From NCBI GenBank assembly GCA_013399855.1, contig VXAY01005269.1:142405-206404 (forward strand): DNA of 64,000 nt, given 5' to 3'. A program made the position numbers and the translations under genes. Position 1 is the first letter of the stretch, and each line of letters opens with the position of its first letter. This document shows positions 29,001 through 42,560 of this stretch, one piece after another. This stretch comes from Oxyruncus cristatus (Eukaryota > Chordata > Aves > Passeriformes > Cotingidae). The notes below the pieces were generated by a model. That model was not told the DNA's origin and ran no database searches. It was given only the letters and a program-made list of their open reading frames with translations.

Positions 29001-32000
29001 TGCTGAAGGTTTTTAGAGGAAAAAAAGGCTTATTTGAACAAATTGAGAAATATATTCAACAACTTATTTCTAGTAGATCATTCCCTTGGATTTACATTTA
29101 TAGAAATTTATTACAGAAAATTGTGACAATGTTTTGGATTTTGTGAGTCTAAAATCACACATCTAAGTCATGTAGCAGCTATATTATGATACAGGACTTA
29201 AGAGCTAGCTATTGTGTAGAGACATGTTTTCTCATTCTCATTCTCATATCCAGTGTCCTCAGCTTCCAAAAAAGATGTATGATTAGTTTTTATTTTGTTT
29301 TGTGTCTTTCAGGAGACATAAAAAGGTTGGCTCGATGAGTCAGTGATTTCCTTTCTCTCCTTTTTGAAAAACGGATGGAAGGCAATGTGATTAAAATCCC
29401 TTGCAGGCCTGGGAACCCTATACCTGGAAGCAGGTGGAGTTTGAATATTTGAATTTGGAAGAGAGACAGAACTTACGACTGAAACAATTATAAAGGTCAT
29501 ATCATGTGCTACCGCATGTCTGATCTCTGCATTACAATGGCAATGGAACTAATTGCCCTCATGTGACATAATACCACTGCAACCGTTCAATATAATCCCA
29601 TTTTTTACTTTGTGTGCAAATGATCTAACTATTAAGAATAGAAAAGAAATAATGTTTCAGAAGTACACAGTGTGGCTTTAAGTGCGAAAAGGTTGCAGAC
29701 GAGGAGTAAGCAAGATGGTATTTTTTTACAAAATTCCTTTTCAAGCAGCTTTACAGGCATGGCTCAATGAGTACCTGACTGGGGCCAACCACATCAACTT
29801 TGAAGTCCTCTGAAAACTGAGGGGAGAGAGACTGGTTACTGGTTGTTGGACACTTTCAGAATAATGTAAAAGGGCATGGCTCCCATGAGATCCATTTTTC
29901 AGATCCCTACATAGTAGGTCACTTTTTGAGACTGACCCTTCTATCAGACAGAAACAGTGAAAATGCAAGAGCTGTCATCTATTGTGCCTGTCCATCATGT
30001 TCAAAGCAAGATAAAATAAATCTCATTCTCCCTGTTTCTTTTTAAGCTTTTTATTTCCCTTCTATTCTTTTACTTCTTTTTTTTTTAACAGATGTATAAA
30101 AATACACCCTCATGAACTGTGAAGTGCCAGAGAGTATTAGACCCTTAGTGTTCTCTTTGTAAATTTTGCATGTCATTTTTAATCAAAAAATGCTAATGAA
30201 CCAATGAAAATATATGCAAGTTATTTAACATTTAATGATTTTTCAGCATTTTTAAATACTTATCTGTACAAGACTTTTATGAAGGCTTTAAGTCCTTAAG
30301 TGTCTGAAGGACCACTTTATCAGAATCTAGATAAATACATTAATATATTCAGCACTGTGAAGTAGGTTCAAAATAATATGTACACAGTAGATAATGGAAA
30401 CATGTTGACATTCTTAAGGTTATAAACACATTTGAAGTTATCCTAATTGTAAAATTGAAGTTGGTGAAGTACAATGTCCCTGAAAATCCTAGAATGCCAT
30501 CTTTCTCATTTTACTAATTGCTGCAACACTTGAGATCTCAGTATGATGTTTTTTCCTCTGAACAAATGAACAAATGGAGGCCACAGAACCTCTTTAAAAA
30601 GGCAGATGTGTTAAATAATTGATCTGTAAAGAAAATTAGGGTGGGGACTAGAGCACAACTATTATAACTTATCCAGGTCAGGTTTTGGTGTGTTGAACTA
30701 GGGGTGCAACTTTTTTTTTTTTTCCACCAAAAAGCACTACTGTGAAATCTTTATTTTTTCTTGACACAGTATACCCCAGTGTTGGTATCCATACATCTCT
30801 GTCCTATGCTTGATGCTGTGGAATGGCTTTGGTAGCTAAGGCTGTGTGTTCATCTTGTGCTTTTCTGCATTTTTATGCAAGGATGTGCAAGGATGAGCAA
30901 TGATGAGCCTCAGTTCTCTTCAGAAATCCTAAGTGAACCTTTTTCAACTTTTCTGGTAAAGAGTGTTTAGTTCCCCGTTCTTACTAAAAATGCTCAATTT
31001 TCTTTGCTTTTTATATTTATTTTTTTTTTAAAGAAAAGGAGCAAGAAACAATCTGCAACTTCTTCAAGAAAGCAAGGAACTGTACCCATCACTCCCTGAT
31101 AATCATAGAATATCAAGTGTTAATTTTGTCTTGTCCGGCAACAAATTAACAAATAGGAAGAGGCATAACAAAAAATTTGCTTGGGAAGGAGTCATATTTC
31201 AATTAGGAGTTCTGTATGCAAGTCCTTCCTGTTAGAAATCACAAGTGTAGGGTTCCTCTAATCAAACTATAGCTACTGAACACTCTGAACACATACACTT
31301 GGCCTTCATAGCAGTGATTGTGATAGAAACAAATTCAGATAAAGTAATCAGAATGCTTTTGGAGGAGACAGTCCAGGTGGCAAAGAGGGTAGCATTGGAA
31401 CCAACCTCAGCCCTGACCATTCTGATGTCTGTGAAGCCCTCTACCTGTTGACATCCACTACTTCAGGGTGGATAACCTCATTTGCAGCCCCAGTGCTGGT
31501 TTCTCTGCTGCATATTTTGAAACCACTTGTAGAAAACTGGTAAGAGCATTTCACTGCGTATGCTCATAGCAAGTTGTAAGGAGTAAGGATATACTTAAGG
31601 TTGAAGATGAAAGAAAAGTCATTAGAAATCATTGCCTTGAATTAAAATTCTCTCAGTTGAGCAGAATGAGGTCTTTAGTACTGATTCCCATGGGTACAAG
31701 CGAAAATCAAACACCCCATGTCACCCGAAAATATATTTGGTCACTACCAAAACCTTCATCAAGGTTGTTACAGGCTTCATGTAACTTGTCAGTGATCTCT
31801 TCTAGCACCGATTCCTTTCTACTGTCAAAAAATGATCACAAAATGCCCTGGCATCCCATTTAAATTTCAACCATACCTTATAGCATTTATACACATAGGG
31901 ATATCCATATTCATAGACAACTATGCAGTAAGGAGCCTGGAAAGATTATGAAGTCTTTGATGTGTCTGATTAGTTTCATTCTGCAAAGTAAGAAGTATTT

Positions 32001-35000
32001 TAATTTTTGTTGTTACTTTTACTTAAATTTTATAATGTCTGTTTCAGAGTTAGTTGGGGCAAGGACCTCGACAACTTGTGTAAAAGAGCTTCTTCTCTTA
32101 ACTCTTCAAAGGTTCACTCAATGATAAAAGTATCAAATACAGGCCAAGTACAAGAAAATACAAGTGCAGTGATCTTGACACTTTGTCGTTGCCTGTGGGA
32201 TGTCTACAATGCATCAGCATCTTAAGGAAACACCTAACCTAATGCTCAACAGAAATAGAAAAATGTAATTGTGCTTTGTTTTACAATTCATTGAATTATT
32301 GTTGGAAACACAGAGAACCTGATAAGAAGTGGTCTTCTCACATGCCTATTCTTATTTCTAAATAAGAATAAGTTTATATGAGAGTTAAAATCACTTTCTT
32401 AGTATCATCTATTTAGAGAAATTACAGGAAAAATCCTTCCCAGTGACCAAAGACAAGAATATTTTTAATGAAAAACCCCAAGCAAACTCGCTATTTTCAA
32501 CTTTGCAGTAGGATTTTTAAAATTCTGGATGGAAAATCAGCATTTTTTCTGGCAAACTCTTGCATTATCTATGATGTGCACAGTTAAAACTCCAGCTAGA
32601 GATGGTAATGAATCAGCCTATTGTGATTGAAAATAGATAAAAGGCTGGAAAGCTTTGTTCACAGCTGCCAGAGGACTACCCGAAAAAGTGATGATGTATG
32701 ATAGTAAAGAATGGAGACACCATTTTTTGAACAAAGATTACTTAAGATTGCATTTCAGTCATTGTATTAGAAAGTATGATAGGTTCATTGAGGTAAGGTT
32801 TTTTTCCAGTAGTAGACAGGAGAAAAATATTCAGCTTAGATACCCCTAGCAGGTTTGCAATGTTTATCATATATAGGTAACATGGAGAGAATAATTGGAT
32901 GACCTAAACATTTTGATTATTTTTTAAAGAAGATTGCATATAATTAATTACCACAGTATTGCATGCATGAAGAAACAACTCTATTAAAACTTCTGTGAAA
33001 TTTGAGTGTTTCTGAGGCTTTTCTCTTTGAAAGAAGTTATTTTTTTAGCACAATAACCTGTGTGGAATATGGAGAAAAAGTATAAATTACACTAGAGAAG
33101 ATCTTGGAGGAGGAACATGATGGGAATGTTTTCAGTTGTGACCTCTGAAAATAATCATTGTACTATTGTACTAAAAAAAAAACTTTGAATCTTTAAAATC
33201 TGTATAAATGAGAATTGAATTTTCCTGCTTAGGAGATTGTGGATGTGGACTCCAAAATCTAGAATGTGTCTCCGTACTTTTTGTTGAACTGCTTTCACCC
33301 TATGCAATGTGCTGATAGCACTGTCTGTTTATCCACTGTTTGTCTGTTTACTTTATTTACACTACAAGTGCTTCAGATGTGTGGACAGGCTCCTACAGTG
33401 TCTTGTTAAGGTGCCACACTTACTGGAGCTGTGATGCAACAAAAAAATCTCGAATGTCCTGCAGTATCAGTGACATTCAAAGATCTGTATCACGTGCAGA
33501 CCCAAATGTATGTTGGCTGACTTAGTGAACAATCTGAGTAAAGAAAAACTGGATAAAATGACAGATTTTTCATGGGATTTAAGAATTATCTTAGTATAAG
33601 GCAGTTGGCAACATAGCTTAGAAAGGAACTGATGATATACAGCAAGGTATGATATACAGTAAGAAAGGTGACAAGGTTAGCAGGGTAGATGTTTTCTATT
33701 GGTGAGGGGAAAAGAGAACCAATGAAGGAAGTATTAGGAGGCAGGAATTAACAGGTGTATGTAAACTAGAGATATAACCTGGAAACAAGGTGGTATTTTT
33801 ACTCTGATGCATTCCTACCCCACTTATAGTTTGGAAGAGATGGAGAGGAACTGGGTAGAAATATGGACCTGTCTTTCTGTGATTGATATTCTCATGTGCC
33901 AGAGCTGAGCCCTGCAATGACCCCCAGTCTGAACATCATAGTCATACAGAGATCTTGTGGCCTCTTTGAGGACATATCTACTCCTCAGCATATTTTTAAC
34001 TTATGGTTTCACTTGCAGTGCATAGAGACATTGCTGCAGTCATCCTTGCCACACTTTCAGCACATAGCCAGATTATTGCCTGGTATTAGCAGATTGACAG
34101 ACTCCAGGATCCTGGAAATGTTGCCCTTTGTGAATACATCAAAATCTTCATTATTTTTCTAGCAAAATACAAGGCAGTGTGAACAGAATGTAATCCAAAT
34201 TCTGAATGCTGTCTCTGTGACAGTAGCATGCACATCTCAGCGTCTGGTCTGTGAGAAATGTGCCAGATTTCAGGGCTCAGTCTGGGATGTGAATGTCTAG
34301 ACCCAGTCTAACCACAGAGTCCTGTGGTTCTCTACAGGTAACTCCTGGTAACTGGCTGCTCACTTAGTAAGCATGTTCAGTAAAAGTATCTTTTGCCAAA
34401 CAAACTTTTTTCATACCTGCCCCTTGGCATTAGGGACAAGTGCCTCTTGGCCTGCTCTCTGCTATTCCTCTGTACTTAAGAGTCTAAGGAAAAAAAACCC
34501 TATTCTTGATCTTTCCTCTTTCTTCTGTCTTGCTTTTCTTCATAGGAATCATTTCTTCCCCTGTGCTTTCTCTTTTGCCTCTGGTAAGAAACTCATGGTT
34601 AAAACCCATGCTTTTGCTTCATAACAGAACAGACCTGTGGCATCTCAAAGCTGAAGCATTTTTTTCATCATTTCTGCCTGACTCTGCTATAATATGAAGT
34701 GTGATGAGATGAGGAGGGCAGCTGTAACTGATAAAGAAAGGTCTGCAGGAGGGTTTTGAAGATGAGGTGCACCTCTGGATGCAAGACTGGGTCCACAGCT
34801 ATTGGGCAACATAGCAGTATTGTCCAGAGTAGAAAAATCATGGGTTGCGAAGGCAGGAGGCCCTCCAATGGGTGGAATACTATGAGACAGAATGAGAGTG
34901 AAATGATTTGACCTGCAGCAAATTGATCCTGTAGAGCATAACCGTAGCAAGAAAAGAGCTTTGTAGGACTTTTATAAGAACAACATAGAGCAGGCAGAAG

Positions 35001-36067
35001 AATTAAATCTACCTGCTTACTACCTCTTTGGACTTATGAGCACCTCCAGTGTCCAGGAACAGTGCAGCGTGGGAAGGAAAGTAATCATGAAAGCTCAGAT
35101 TGGCACTTTAGTTGTGACTCTAGCAGCAGTCTTGAGAATATGGATCACACACTGTCTCATTAGTCATGTACTGAATGCCAAAGTGTGCTCAGTGTTCATT
35201 GACCTCTGAAATTGTGATAACAGTTGGAGAAGGAAATTGGGATGGGCTACATCACTTGGGATGTGGGCTAAGATATTTAGAGTGTGTTCTACTGATTGTC
35301 TGGGGTAGATAGTAATAGTCATGTCTCTAGAGTGTTTCCATCCTGACTATTTGTGGAAGCCTAGGAAATGTTTACCAAAAAATTAATTAGGGTAACTGCT
35401 GTCTACTTGCCACACTTTTTTCCTGTAGACTCTGACTGCATAATAGTAACTTGAAGGCACCAGTGACTGTTCTGTGGTAATGAGGGTGACTAGTTTGAAA
35501 GGGCTTCAATGCTCTCATCCTTCAAAACAGGGTGACTGAATGAAAATTTCTACCTGGGTTTTGCTAACTTTCAAAATGCACCAGGTTATATATAAAAGTA
35601 CCAGTATATTCAACAGTTTTATTTTCTTAAGCAGGGATTTGGTTGCTGTAGTTTGACTAATCACCAGATTTTTTCTGATTCATAGGATGTGTTCATGTAG
35701 AAGTACATGAAATTTTATAAATAATGAGACATTCAAATATTTTGCATGATTCTTTAGGCAAAATATTATAGCATGTTAAACTGAAAGATAGTATGAAGTT
35801 GCATAACTTGCATAAGGCCACACAGCAAATCATTGGCATAGCTAATTATTGGTATATTTTTCTAACTGTACTTTCTACTGGTTCTAAAAAATGCTACCTT
35901 TTCTACTGGTTCTATAATCTGCTACCTGTACAAACTTCTCACCATAGCAGATTCAAGTTTGTGGGCATAATATGTTCATTCGTTGACATATTTGCCTGCT
36001 GTAACCCGTCTGCTAAACCTGATTTTGCTTCTCTTCCATCAAATACTCATTGCATTTCTTGTTACAG
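26029..36067. other. Unique AT-rich sequence, no gene recognised
   Basis: Mostly single-copy-looking DNA with short frames only. A two-copy tandem of a 28-bp unit lies at about 35872-35927, and a short two-copy duplication of about 17 bp at 33630-33665. GC-richer patches near 31.37-31.5 kb and 33.9-35.1 kb contain open frames under 90 codons with no recognised content. No RNA gene or LTR was seen. Confidence 0.5.
35872..35927. repeat. Two-copy tandem duplication, 28-bp period
   Basis: TTTCTACTGGTTCTA followed by a short variable stretch and GCTACCT occurs twice in a row with period 28. The second copy has a few substitutions. It lies about 140 bases upstream of the candidate exon at 36068. 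Confidence 0.85.
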
Positions 36068-36188
36068 AGTCTGACACTGGGGATATCTGGCAATCAGCTT
36101 ACACATTCACTGGTTTGCAAGGGGAGGAGACAGGACTGCACAGTGGCAGCAACTATGCAAACAACTCATTTCACACTAGCTCCCCCAG
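36068..36188 (+). other. Candidate internal exon A (unrecognised gene)
   Basis: The segment is bounded by a strong acceptor (pyrimidine-rich, TTCTTGTTACAG, ending 36067) and a perfect consensus donor, CAG/GTAAGA, at 36188/36189. It is 121 nt long and open in two frames. In the frame starting AGT at 36068 it encodes 40 residues beginning SLTLGISGNQ and leaves one extra base (phase 1). In the other open frame it encodes SDTGDIWQSAYTFTG and so on. Local GC is higher than in the flanks. I do not recognise either peptide. It could be a coding exon, a non-coding RNA exon, or a chance pair of splice-like sites. Confidence 0.35.
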
Positions 36189-38479
36189 GTAAGAGATTCT
36201 TTCAAAGGAGATCATTGAATTTACCTGTTCCATATTTCAGTCACCACTTTCTGATACCCAATTGCACATAAAGCATCTGGTGTAAGCAAAACTAATTTGG
36301 ATCTTCTTTTGTAAAATGCAAGCTGGATTAAGGGATCAGGTAGCCTCTTTCCTTACAAGAATCACTAGAGGGAACCATACTGTGAAAAAGCTAAAATAAT
36401 TAGGACAGCAGAAAACAGGCAGCATGGATGTCAACTGCAAATGTTCCTGTGTAAACTCAGCCTATAAAATTATATTAGTTTGCTTATCAAGCAAGCTTCT
36501 TTTCAAATTTAATAGCTACCTATATTACACTGACTGTATCAACACCTGTGACTGTTATATTCTAGATGTTTTCCAGCTCTTATGAGCTTGAGTTCTTATC
36601 ACATAGGCAAAAAGATTAATATTCCAGAGCCAGTTCAGTGTTTGAAGTCACTCTGGGAGGAAAAGGCAACATAAAGTAGTACTAGACTTTGTCAAATGCA
36701 GTATGTAATGCTCACATTTATAGTAGAATAACACTACAAAAGTTACTAAAAGTAAAGCCACTGGCCAAAGTCTGAATTATATTGCAAGGATTCCATGGAA
36801 CTACTGCAATCCAGATAATTAGTAGAAAGCCACAAGAACATACAGAAGTGTTAGATATTTTTTAATTAATTTATACAACAGATTTTTATGTGTGATCACA
36901 AGATTCTACAGAAATCTACTGTGAATTTTTAAAAATGAGATTAATGCTCTTGCGTGTTAGTAGCTATGACTGAAATGACGCATCACACAGAGTTATTTGT
37001 GTTTAATTTGTATGCTCTTCAGAGGATTTCGGGTTTTTTTTTCCCCTGCACAGTCAGGATGTACCCAGCATGTTTTCAATCTAATGTCAGTATTAACACT
37101 GAAAAAATCAAACACATAAAGAAAATAAAATGGTTACATTGAAAAGGCCAGTCCTTATGCCTGTGTAAATAATGTCTGTTCAAATAAAACCATAAAATGT
37201 TTTCATCACAATCAAACAACTCAGCTCACTACTACTAAATTAGAGATTCTGAAAAAATTTGTCCCATTGTTTTTGTACCCTTTGTAGTGCTTTACGCATC
37301 TCCAAAATGTGGTCTAACTCCCCATATTTCTTAGCCCATTCTACAAGTTACCAAATCTGGGAAAAGAGTACGCAAATACTAAGGATTCTCTTATCCAGCT
37401 AAATGATACTCATTACAGAAATGCTCAATATTTTCTTTCTATGTGGTATACTACTTATTTCCTTTATAGCTCTGCTGTATTATAATTAAACTTGTCTCAG
37501 TCTTTCTATTCTAACCCTTTATGCTCAATAGGTCTGTGGTTGACATAAAATTTACCCCAGACAGCAAGAAAACAAAGTATCCTTTTAAAATACGCTTCCT
37601 GTTCTTTACGAACATGAAACAAAATTACCATTTTCTGGAACAAACGTTAACGCAATATTACAATGGACTGTTAATCTTCCTGTTCAGCCTTCAGAATTCC
37701 CCGTAGCCTCAGTTCTCATCACTGGTCTGAACTTGGAAACAGCAAAACCCCAGCTGAGTATTCTGTTTCCCTTCCCTTTCAGGTAAGAGTAATTCCCTAA
37801 TTTTGAATGTTCTTTTAAACATTTGATTTCTGAGTAAACATTTTGCAGTCCTATGTGCCAACTTAGAATGTTTCTTGTTTAGAAGTATTCTATAGAGTTT
37901 ATAATAAATAAATAAATAAAAACAGTGGAAAAGACACTTTTGCATTTTTACTTTGATTCTTGAAGAGAATAAGGCATAAATCTAGCAAGAGAAACTCATG
38001 GGATTACCCTGGTGGTAATAAAATAAACGTATTTCAGAATTCATTTTATACTATTCTCTGTATATGAAATGTTCAGACTCCCTCTGAGGAGGAAGAACCG
38101 TGTTTTTTTGTGTGGGAAAGCTTACCAGATCTTGCAAGTGGTTTTATTGTTACGTTTGTTTGTGTCACTGGTTGCAGAGGATAGAGTGAAGATGAAAGCA
38201 GTGGAAGCATCTGAATTTATTTTTATATTTGAGATTTTTCTTCAGTTACCTGAAATGTCAAGGACCTGTCCTGAGGCTAAACAGCCTCAAAACATGGATG
38301 CTCTGAGGAATTTAAAGAAAATGTTCTCCTGAATATTGCAATAACTTCTGTTTACCACAAGGTGGTATAAAACTGTAGCCGTGTTCAGTACCAGTAAATT
38401 CTACCAGTAAATGATCCATATTCCTAGTCTGGGTGTCATTCACGTTGTGTTTTGCTGTGCTGTACCTCCTTATCATCAG

Positions 38480-38653
38480 AGTGGCTGTCCAGCAAAACCA
38501 GGCAGCTCCTTGAGGTACCCTGCTACCAAGTAGAGGAGAAGCAATTGCACGTTGTAAGGCGTAGCTTTTCACACACAATGGGCTTCGAGCAGTACAGCTT
38601 TTCCCAGTCGCCCTCTGAGAAGACCCCTCTGGAAGACCACACACAAAGAATAG
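38480..38653 (+). other. Candidate internal exon B (unrecognised gene), phase-compatible with exon A
   Basis: An acceptor (TGTACCTCCTTATCATCAG, ending 38479) and a donor (TAG/GTAAAG after 38653) enclose 174 nt. The block is GC-richer and retains CpGs. Read after exon A's first frame (phase 1), it stays open for all 57 codons, beginning WLSSKTRQLLEVPC and ending EDHTQRI plus one base, so both exons end in phase 1. An internal ATG at about 38578 has a strong start context (A at -3, G at +4) and would give MGFEQYSFSQSPSEKTPLED, so an alternative first coding exon is also possible. No family was recognised. Exon A's alternative frame hits a stop after 11 codons here, which favours the first. Confidence 0.33.
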
Positions 38654-38920
38654 GTAAAGATCTGGGTCTGGATGAGTTAATCTGGTGTAAGAAGTGACTG
38701 TTGCTGAATAGTGCCACTATCAGGGAGCTAAAATGTGAGACTTAATAATTGTATTGAACTTACTCCAACAGAAGATTCAGAATGCCTTTTATGTAGCTAA
38801 GGTACTTGTAAGAGAGACCTGAAAGTAAAGGTGGTATAAAGGTAAGAGAGTCTCTCTTAATCACCAGAAAAATTTCTCCTGAATTTTGACTTTTTTTTTC
38901 TTTTTTTTTTTCCATGTCAG

Positions 38921-38988
38921 AATGTGGTCCCACATCCTCTGCAGCTGCAGAACAATTCGAACAGGCTTTTTTTAAATTTTTTTTTTAA
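38921..38988 (+). other. Possible terminal exon C (weak)
   Basis: A long pyrimidine tract ending CCATGTCAG (38920) precedes a segment that, entered in phase 1 from exon B, reads ECGPTSSAAAEQFEQ and then runs into poly-T-encoded Phe codons and a TAA at 38986. The acceptor is good, but T-runs are common here and the Phe tail looks non-coding, so this is only an optional continuation. Confidence 0.12.
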
Positions 38989-41059
38989 ATTTTTTTATTT
39001 ATGCCTCCTGCCATCTACAACAGCTGTAGATAGTTAGAGTAACACACCTGTTTGTGAGCAGATAAACTAAGTGTGCTTTTGATTTGTGTCTGTCATGACA
39101 GACACTTGGTGTTTGTGTGAGAAAAGCAGTTGCAGTGAAGTTACAAGAGTAAAAGCAGAGATCAGAAGTGTGAAGATTGTGATTACAGCACAGTGTTTTG
39201 CTGAAATGAGGTTGTATGTGGTCTTTTGTATTTCTCCTATTGCACCATCTTTTGTCAAGGAAAGCTCATTCTAAACAACAATCTCAAGTGAAAATTGGAA
39301 GCTGTACTTAGTAGGCCAAAAGTAACCAGTCATATCAGAGAAGGTCTTTGCTTCTGTCATCATCTCCTTGGCCATTGCTGTCATACTTACATAGTATTTA
39401 ATATAAAATAATTTTCTGGTATGGCACACTCAAGTATTAGCTGTTAGGTTGGGAATGCTTGTTTAGAGGAATGTTAGGGTGAAATCCAGCTTCAGGAACT
39501 ATCCCTGAAGAGAGAGATTTCTAAATGTAAAATAAATAATAAGCAACCCTTGTATAGAAAATTTCTGTCAGTATTTCTATTTCACCCATATAAAAGGAAT
39601 AATGATTTTTTAAAAAATAAAATACTAAGAAATACTAGCAAATAAATTCTTTTACTTGTATACACAGATAAAATATTGTATTTTCACAATAATATAATCT
39701 TATGAAGCATTTTTATTAAACATGCATTACAGATCTTAATATAGGCTTTGTTAACATTCTCATTCATATTTTACTTTTCACAAAGAATTTAGACTGGTTT
39801 CCAATCTGTCTTTCTGAAGAAAAAAAGGATGGCTCTCTGAATGTCATAGTTCAAAGGGGATATTGCCAGAACAACTTTTCACTATTCTTTTTTAAAAAAT
39901 TTCCTATTTTCATTATGATGTTGTAATATTCCTCTTTAGCCTGTAAAGTCACCCACATTTCTGGGTACTGTAGAGTACAAAATGACTGGCTACAAAATGT
40001 TTTTTTTTGCAGAGACAAAAATCTATGATCTCAGTAAAATGTGAGACTAACAGAAAATACATCAGGAACTTCAGGGAATGTGAAACTATGACTGGCAAGC
40101 TGTCATTAAATATAGTCTTTAAGCAAACCTCATGTAAAAAGGCAAAGATTTAAAGCAGTAGCTGTCACTTAAGTTATTCTAGTTCTTAGAAACCTGGGAT
40201 TAAGTAGGGCAAGAAGAATGTTGTTCGACAACAAGTGCAGTGCCCCATGGTAGCTAATATATCTGGCTCACCACTGAGCTAATGATGCTCTTTATTGTCT
40301 TTTCCTTTCTCAGTCATGTAGCAAGCCAGGAAAGACCACAAGTAGTTTCTCTGTAAATAAATCTAGAGCCATAAGCACTCGGTCTTGTTTTGTAGCCTTC
40401 CTCACCTGGTGTTGTATCTTTTCCTTAAAAATAAGGAAATCAAAACTTCCTTTCACTTAAAGTGCTTTCAAGTAATTTGTTGCCTTGTGTTCTTTTTTTC
40501 CATGCAATACTATTGATCTCTCTGATAGAACTCCTGATTGCCTTTCTTTCTTTTCCTAAAAGAAATAGGCAAATTGACCGAGACATTGAATTTGGAAAAG
40601 GAGGCAGAAAAAAAATGCAATCATTTGATTCAGATTCTTGTCAATGCTCATAGAGCCAACCACTGTATTACATCGTCATAGTCTTCTTGAATAATTGTGG
40701 CAGTTCCTTTAATTTCTCTGTACAGTATGAATAATTATACTTCTTTTATAGCTCAAGGATACTGTGAAGACAAACGCATTGAAAATTGAGAAGTATCCTG
40801 ACACTATCTCCTATAAGAGAAGCTGGATGAATTTCTGAGAAAGAGAGAGAAGAAAATGGAATTGACTCTAAAATTAGATTACTTCTAGAGATTGCTGTTT
40901 TGTAGTTCTATTTCAAATGTAGATGGAACATACTTTTAGGACTTCAACTGTCATTCTTACAGCCTGTCTTAGCTCTTTTCTCCATCACTGTGTTGGTTGC
41001 TGTAAATCTTGTTCTTAGTGACTTACCTCTACTGAGCTAAAGTGTATGGAAAGTGGAAC
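38989..41059. other. Unique AT-rich sequence, no gene recognised
   Basis: The stretch holds T-rich and A-rich runs (for example 38967-38999) and short open frames with no recognisable content. The right end abuts the 5'-truncated edge of the next CR1 copy. Confidence 0.5.
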
Positions 41060-42560
41060 TTGTCAGTCTTTGCAGCCATCAGGGATCTCTGACTCAGGAG
41101 ACCAGGGTTTATGAATGTTAGGAGGAAGGCTTTCCCCTGGTCAAGGAGGATTGGGTTGGAGAACACCTAAAGAAACTCGACATCCACAAGTCCATGGACC
41201 CTGATGGAATGCTGAGGGAGTTGGCAGACACCATAGCTGGGCCATTCATAATTGTCTGTAAAAGGTCATGGATATCAGGAGAGGTGCCTGAGGAATGAAA
41301 GAGAGCAAATGTCAGCCCATTTTCACAAAGGGCAAGAAGGAGGACCCAGAGAATTACTGACGAGGCAGCCTTACCTCAATCCCTGAAAAGGTGATGGAGT
41401 GCCTCATTCTGTAGGCCATCTCTATCCACACTGATGACAAGAAGGTAATCAGTAGTCAGCATGGATTCATTACAGGTAAATTGTGCTTGACCAACCTGGT
41501 TGCCTTCTGTAGTGAAACTACCTGGATGGATGAGAGGAAACCAGTGAGTATTGTCTACTTCAACTTTAACATGGGTTTGAACACTGTTTCTTACAATATC
41601 TTAATGAGAAAACTTGGGAAGTGTGGACTGGACAAGTAGACAGTGAAGCGGATTAGGAACTGGCTGAACCAGACGGTTGTAATCAGTGGCACGGGGTCTG
41701 ATTGGAGGCCTGTCACTAGTGGTGTCCCCCAGGTTTCTATACTGGGCCCAGTATTGTTTAACTTGTTCATCCATTACTTGGATGAAGGAGTAGATGCCTC
41801 CTCAGCAAGTTCACTGATGACACAAAGCTGGGAGCTGGGGCCGATACTCCAGAGGGCTGTGCATCCCTTGAGTGGGACCTCAACAGGTTGGAGAGATGGG
41901 CAGAGAAGAACATTTTGAAATTCAAAAAGGGCAAATGCTGGCTCCTGAACCTGGGGGAGAATAACACCCTGCACCAGGACAGGCTGAGGGTCAACCTGAT
42001 GGAAAGCAGTGCTGTGGAGAAGTCAAAAAGCTGTCTGTGAGCCAGCTGCGTGCCCCTGTGGCCAAGAAAGCCAATGGTATCCTGGCTTTAGGGAGAGCAT
42101 TGCCAGCAGATCGAGGGATGTGATCCTGCCCCTCTACTCATCCCTAGTGAGGCCACATCTGGAGTTCTGTGTCCAGTTCTGGGCTCCTCAGTACAAGAGA
42201 GACGTGATGGTCCTGGAGAGGGTCCAGTGGAGGGCTGTAATGTTTAGGGGACTGAAGCATCTCTCTTACGAGGAAAGGCTGAGGCAGCTGGGCCTGTTTA
42301 GCCTGGAGAAGACTGAGAGGAACCTCATCGGTGTGTGTAAGTATCTGAAGGGAGAGTGTCAAGAGGATGAAGCCAGGCTCTTTTGGGTGGTTGCAACCAC
42401 TAGGACAAGAGGCAATGGGCAGAAACTGATGCACAAGAAGTTCCACCTGAACATGAGGAAGAACTTCTTTACTGTGTGGGTGACTGAGCACTGGAACAGG
42501 TTGCCCAGAGATGACCTACTGTGGTCCCTTTCAATGTCACCCATTCTGTGATTCTGTTAT
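41060..42560 (+). mobile_element. CR1 retrotransposon copy, 5'-truncated
   Basis: A sense-strand CR1 LINE of about 1.5 kb. It begins inside the pre-RT connector and runs through degraded RT. The segment at 41150-41220 corresponds to the region just before the RT fingers, and at 41480 the CLTNLV segment is readable. At 41708 the block [17 protein letters not shown] is clear. At about 41805 the catalytic region reads FTDDTKLG after a frameshift, with Thr where Ala is usual. From about 42090 [19 protein letters not shown] and [17 protein letters not shown] mark the C-terminal segment. The 3' UTR is shortened (about 100 bases of the usual tail are missing before CACCCATTCTGTGATTCTG at 42539-42557). 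Multiple stops and frameshifts make it non-functional. It directly abuts the T/G-rich array. Confidence 0.92.
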
